Origin: CBDUQI01 sp965369325 | GTDB lineage: Bacteria; Pseudomonadota; Gammaproteobacteria; Steroidobacterales; JBCBZW01 | Assembly: GCA_965369325.1 (NCBI GenBank) | Contig: CBDUQI010000068.1 | Span: 1-26,505 of the forward strand | Direction of reading: 5' to 3' | DNA: 26,505 nt | In this document: positions 26,301-26,505 of the stretch, piece after piece | Position numbering within the stretch: the stretch's first letter is position 1 | Layout: every line of letters starts with the position of its first letter | Notes under the pieces: model-generated | What the model was told of the DNA's origin: nothing | The model's database searches: none | The model's input: only the letters and a program-made list of their open reading frames with translations | Made by a program: the position numbers and the translations under genes

Positions 26301-26505
26301 CGCCGACGGTGAGGTGGTATTGCAGATGGATGGCGCTCCCTTTGCCGACCTGCCGGCTGGGCCCGACGCAGCTTTCGGCCTGCGCTATCAGTTGCTGCTC
26401 GCATCTGATCGCACGGTGGACTACAACAATGTGCTGGACGTTCAGCACGACGCCGCCGACCCGCAGGACTGGGCGGTGACATTGCATGCCCTGCATGTGC
26501 TCGAC
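23299..26505 (+). CDS. large exported protein with TSP3 repeats, PKD-like domain and tandem beta-sandwich modules; 3'-truncated by the window
   Basis: The frame is open without a stop from GTG 23299 to the last base, giving 1069 visible codons. The GTG overlaps the previous stop in a GTGA arrangement, and GAGGCAG at 23285-23291 can serve as ribosome binding site. ATG 23311 is the alternative start. A signal peptide follows (SAALAAALASTLASAPLSAA). A beta-rich part holds a possible Ig-like domain, then calcium-binding TSP3-type repeats near residues 247-327 (DVDGDGVPD, DSDGDGWTD, DSDDDGWSD), a helical middle of ~300 residues, and a second TSP3 block near 638-734 (DSDGDGIRDDYDPC, DSDGDGIADAIDNC). 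A PKD-like domain follows (~740-824, LTFDWDFDGG, FDTPGTFNVVFTV), then one full and one partial copy of a ~105-residue beta-sandwich. It may act as a calcium-stiffened stalk or anchor for the block. A C-terminal domain lies outside the window. Confidence 0.8.
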   Translation, partial: MSRNMYLTKAMAHQSATFLARKVGSAALAAALASTLASAPLSAASVFDGNTADVFVYDAASGVATASFAVSSGAWTEQANAETATSTRVFFDDGSANTLINAVDTNTSMVLINRVSGSLQNGATGVNPSLPSLSLTGLGTALSDASDDGVPGLIVDPPSGDFDATFALTITGVPARGNSTDAVVLKYAINGAAASSQTPGQAGERGEFTVPFTEDGTYEIDIWTEQGAKQSPVETYTYTLTAIDGRDRDVDGDGVPDIVEALMGLDPLAADFHADSDGDGWTDFEEAVRGTDPDDALEEPLDSDDDGWSDYDENLRGTDPNETSLPLALTSKPSARRLREVELRITGGLWEDAARTVPAITMAQFSAYDISWGELYNQQTLPTDEELALMDPPVADQTLLPARFQRALVDTDLGGGNLPTNLRLPVGEPIILRSRRLDVFDQPAALVLKTWIDSAQDASPAQLAQWTADNGGAWTDLASWLALYTTYLSDTLVKDATLHLDPVSGLGVALVEGTLAWYDTAPDSALLLLGHSASPQPADAVDTLRQALADTGRRYNRLHTELTSLTLPGKEFESFAQAAAAIYADPLNAGESTTTRAVASLLQGASADAQYQYLMRLLSVVALDEIDALGTLGRTQLMSNALDFDGDSLSNNAELASINSYTLPTQIDSDGDGIRDDYDPCAWDALNICLSQDLQTQDSDGDGIADAIDNCLFDSNADQTDGNADGIGDACLGLANILTPTSNLNVLQGQAVDFTSILTEQGAGLNLTFDWDFDGGATSSVDANPGMVSFDTPGTFNVVFTVDNADVPGQSTSEPRTINVLALVLDSDHDGVNDDVDGFPDDPDNSGAVVQLFDGVLDGGSYGQGFGASEHASRLLAVFDGDGDDRLLHIRGYDVDTDIELEVIVNGQVFGTLSAGANNQNNRQSLWWLPAARLVIGRNEIELRNTVEDTTWGVSRLAVYLQGQAFGQLTGVDELHPDGFELHYPASPKGNLLALEGFDVDADGEVVLQMDGAPFADLPAGPDAAFGLRYQLLLASDRTVDYNNVLDVQHDAADPQDWAVTLHALHVLD

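Noticed and set aside
14256..26505. Identification of the three-gene block as a Tc toxin or RHS toxin complex
   Set aside because: No RHS/YD repeats, SpvB-like or TcA-type signature is visible in the window. Only the large size and a helical segment are suggestive.
1..26505. CRISPR arrays, tRNA or rRNA genes, insertion sequences
   Set aside because: No regular short repeats, cloverleaf-like segments, rRNA sequence or transposase frames were seen.

Overview
The window is a stretch of a GC-rich Gram-negative chromosome. Most genes are near 60-65% G+C in hand-counted lines. A proteobacterium, probably a free-living marine or soil gammaproteobacterium, fits best. The reasons are the outer-membrane-type lipoprotein signal, the many Sec signal peptides, the PiT/DUF47 phosphate operon, and a secreted glycosidase ending in a dockerin-like calcium-binding tail. 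The genus cannot be set from the sequence alone. No rRNA, tRNA, CRISPR array or insertion sequence was seen.

Layout. (1) 3-3079: the 3' part of a large lipase-fold protein with a GHSLGG serine motif, followed by an ankyrin-repeat lipoprotein. The arrangement looks like a secreted lipase effector with a periplasmic immunity protein. (2) 3319-4068: an unrecognised cytosolic protein with four cysteines that could bind metal. (3) 4287-6149: a secreted right-handed beta-helix protein, clearly poorer in G+C than its neighbours. It is followed on the other strand by a 3'-truncated spondin-domain gene (6108-6467), so this looks like a recombination scar. (4) 6802-8217: a widely conserved cytosolic protein of unproven function. 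(5) 8480-11839: a DUF47 (PhoU-like) regulator and a PiT phosphate permease in one operon, with a secreted propeller-like protein directly downstream. (6) 11952-13856, minus strand: a secreted glycosidase-like protein (DUF5060 plus a DUF4038/apiosidase-like barrel) with a thrombospondin type 3 segment and a dockerin-like tail. It has its own terminator. (7) 14256 to the window end: three very large exported proteins of 1880, 1133 and more than 1065 residues. They are packed with a 2-base gap and a 4-base overlap, and the third runs off the window.

The three-gene block in (7) is the best candidate for an undescribed system. All three proteins carry Sec signals and none matches a family I recognise across its full length. 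They combine a roughly 540-residue helical segment set between beta-rich regions, fibronectin-like modules, calcium-binding TSP3 repeats, a PKD-like domain and tandem beta-sandwich modules. I infer a co-assembled extracellular or surface complex. What it does is unknown. The glycosidase is divergent from this block and shares its 399-base intergenic region, which contains several inverted and direct repeats that may be regulatory.
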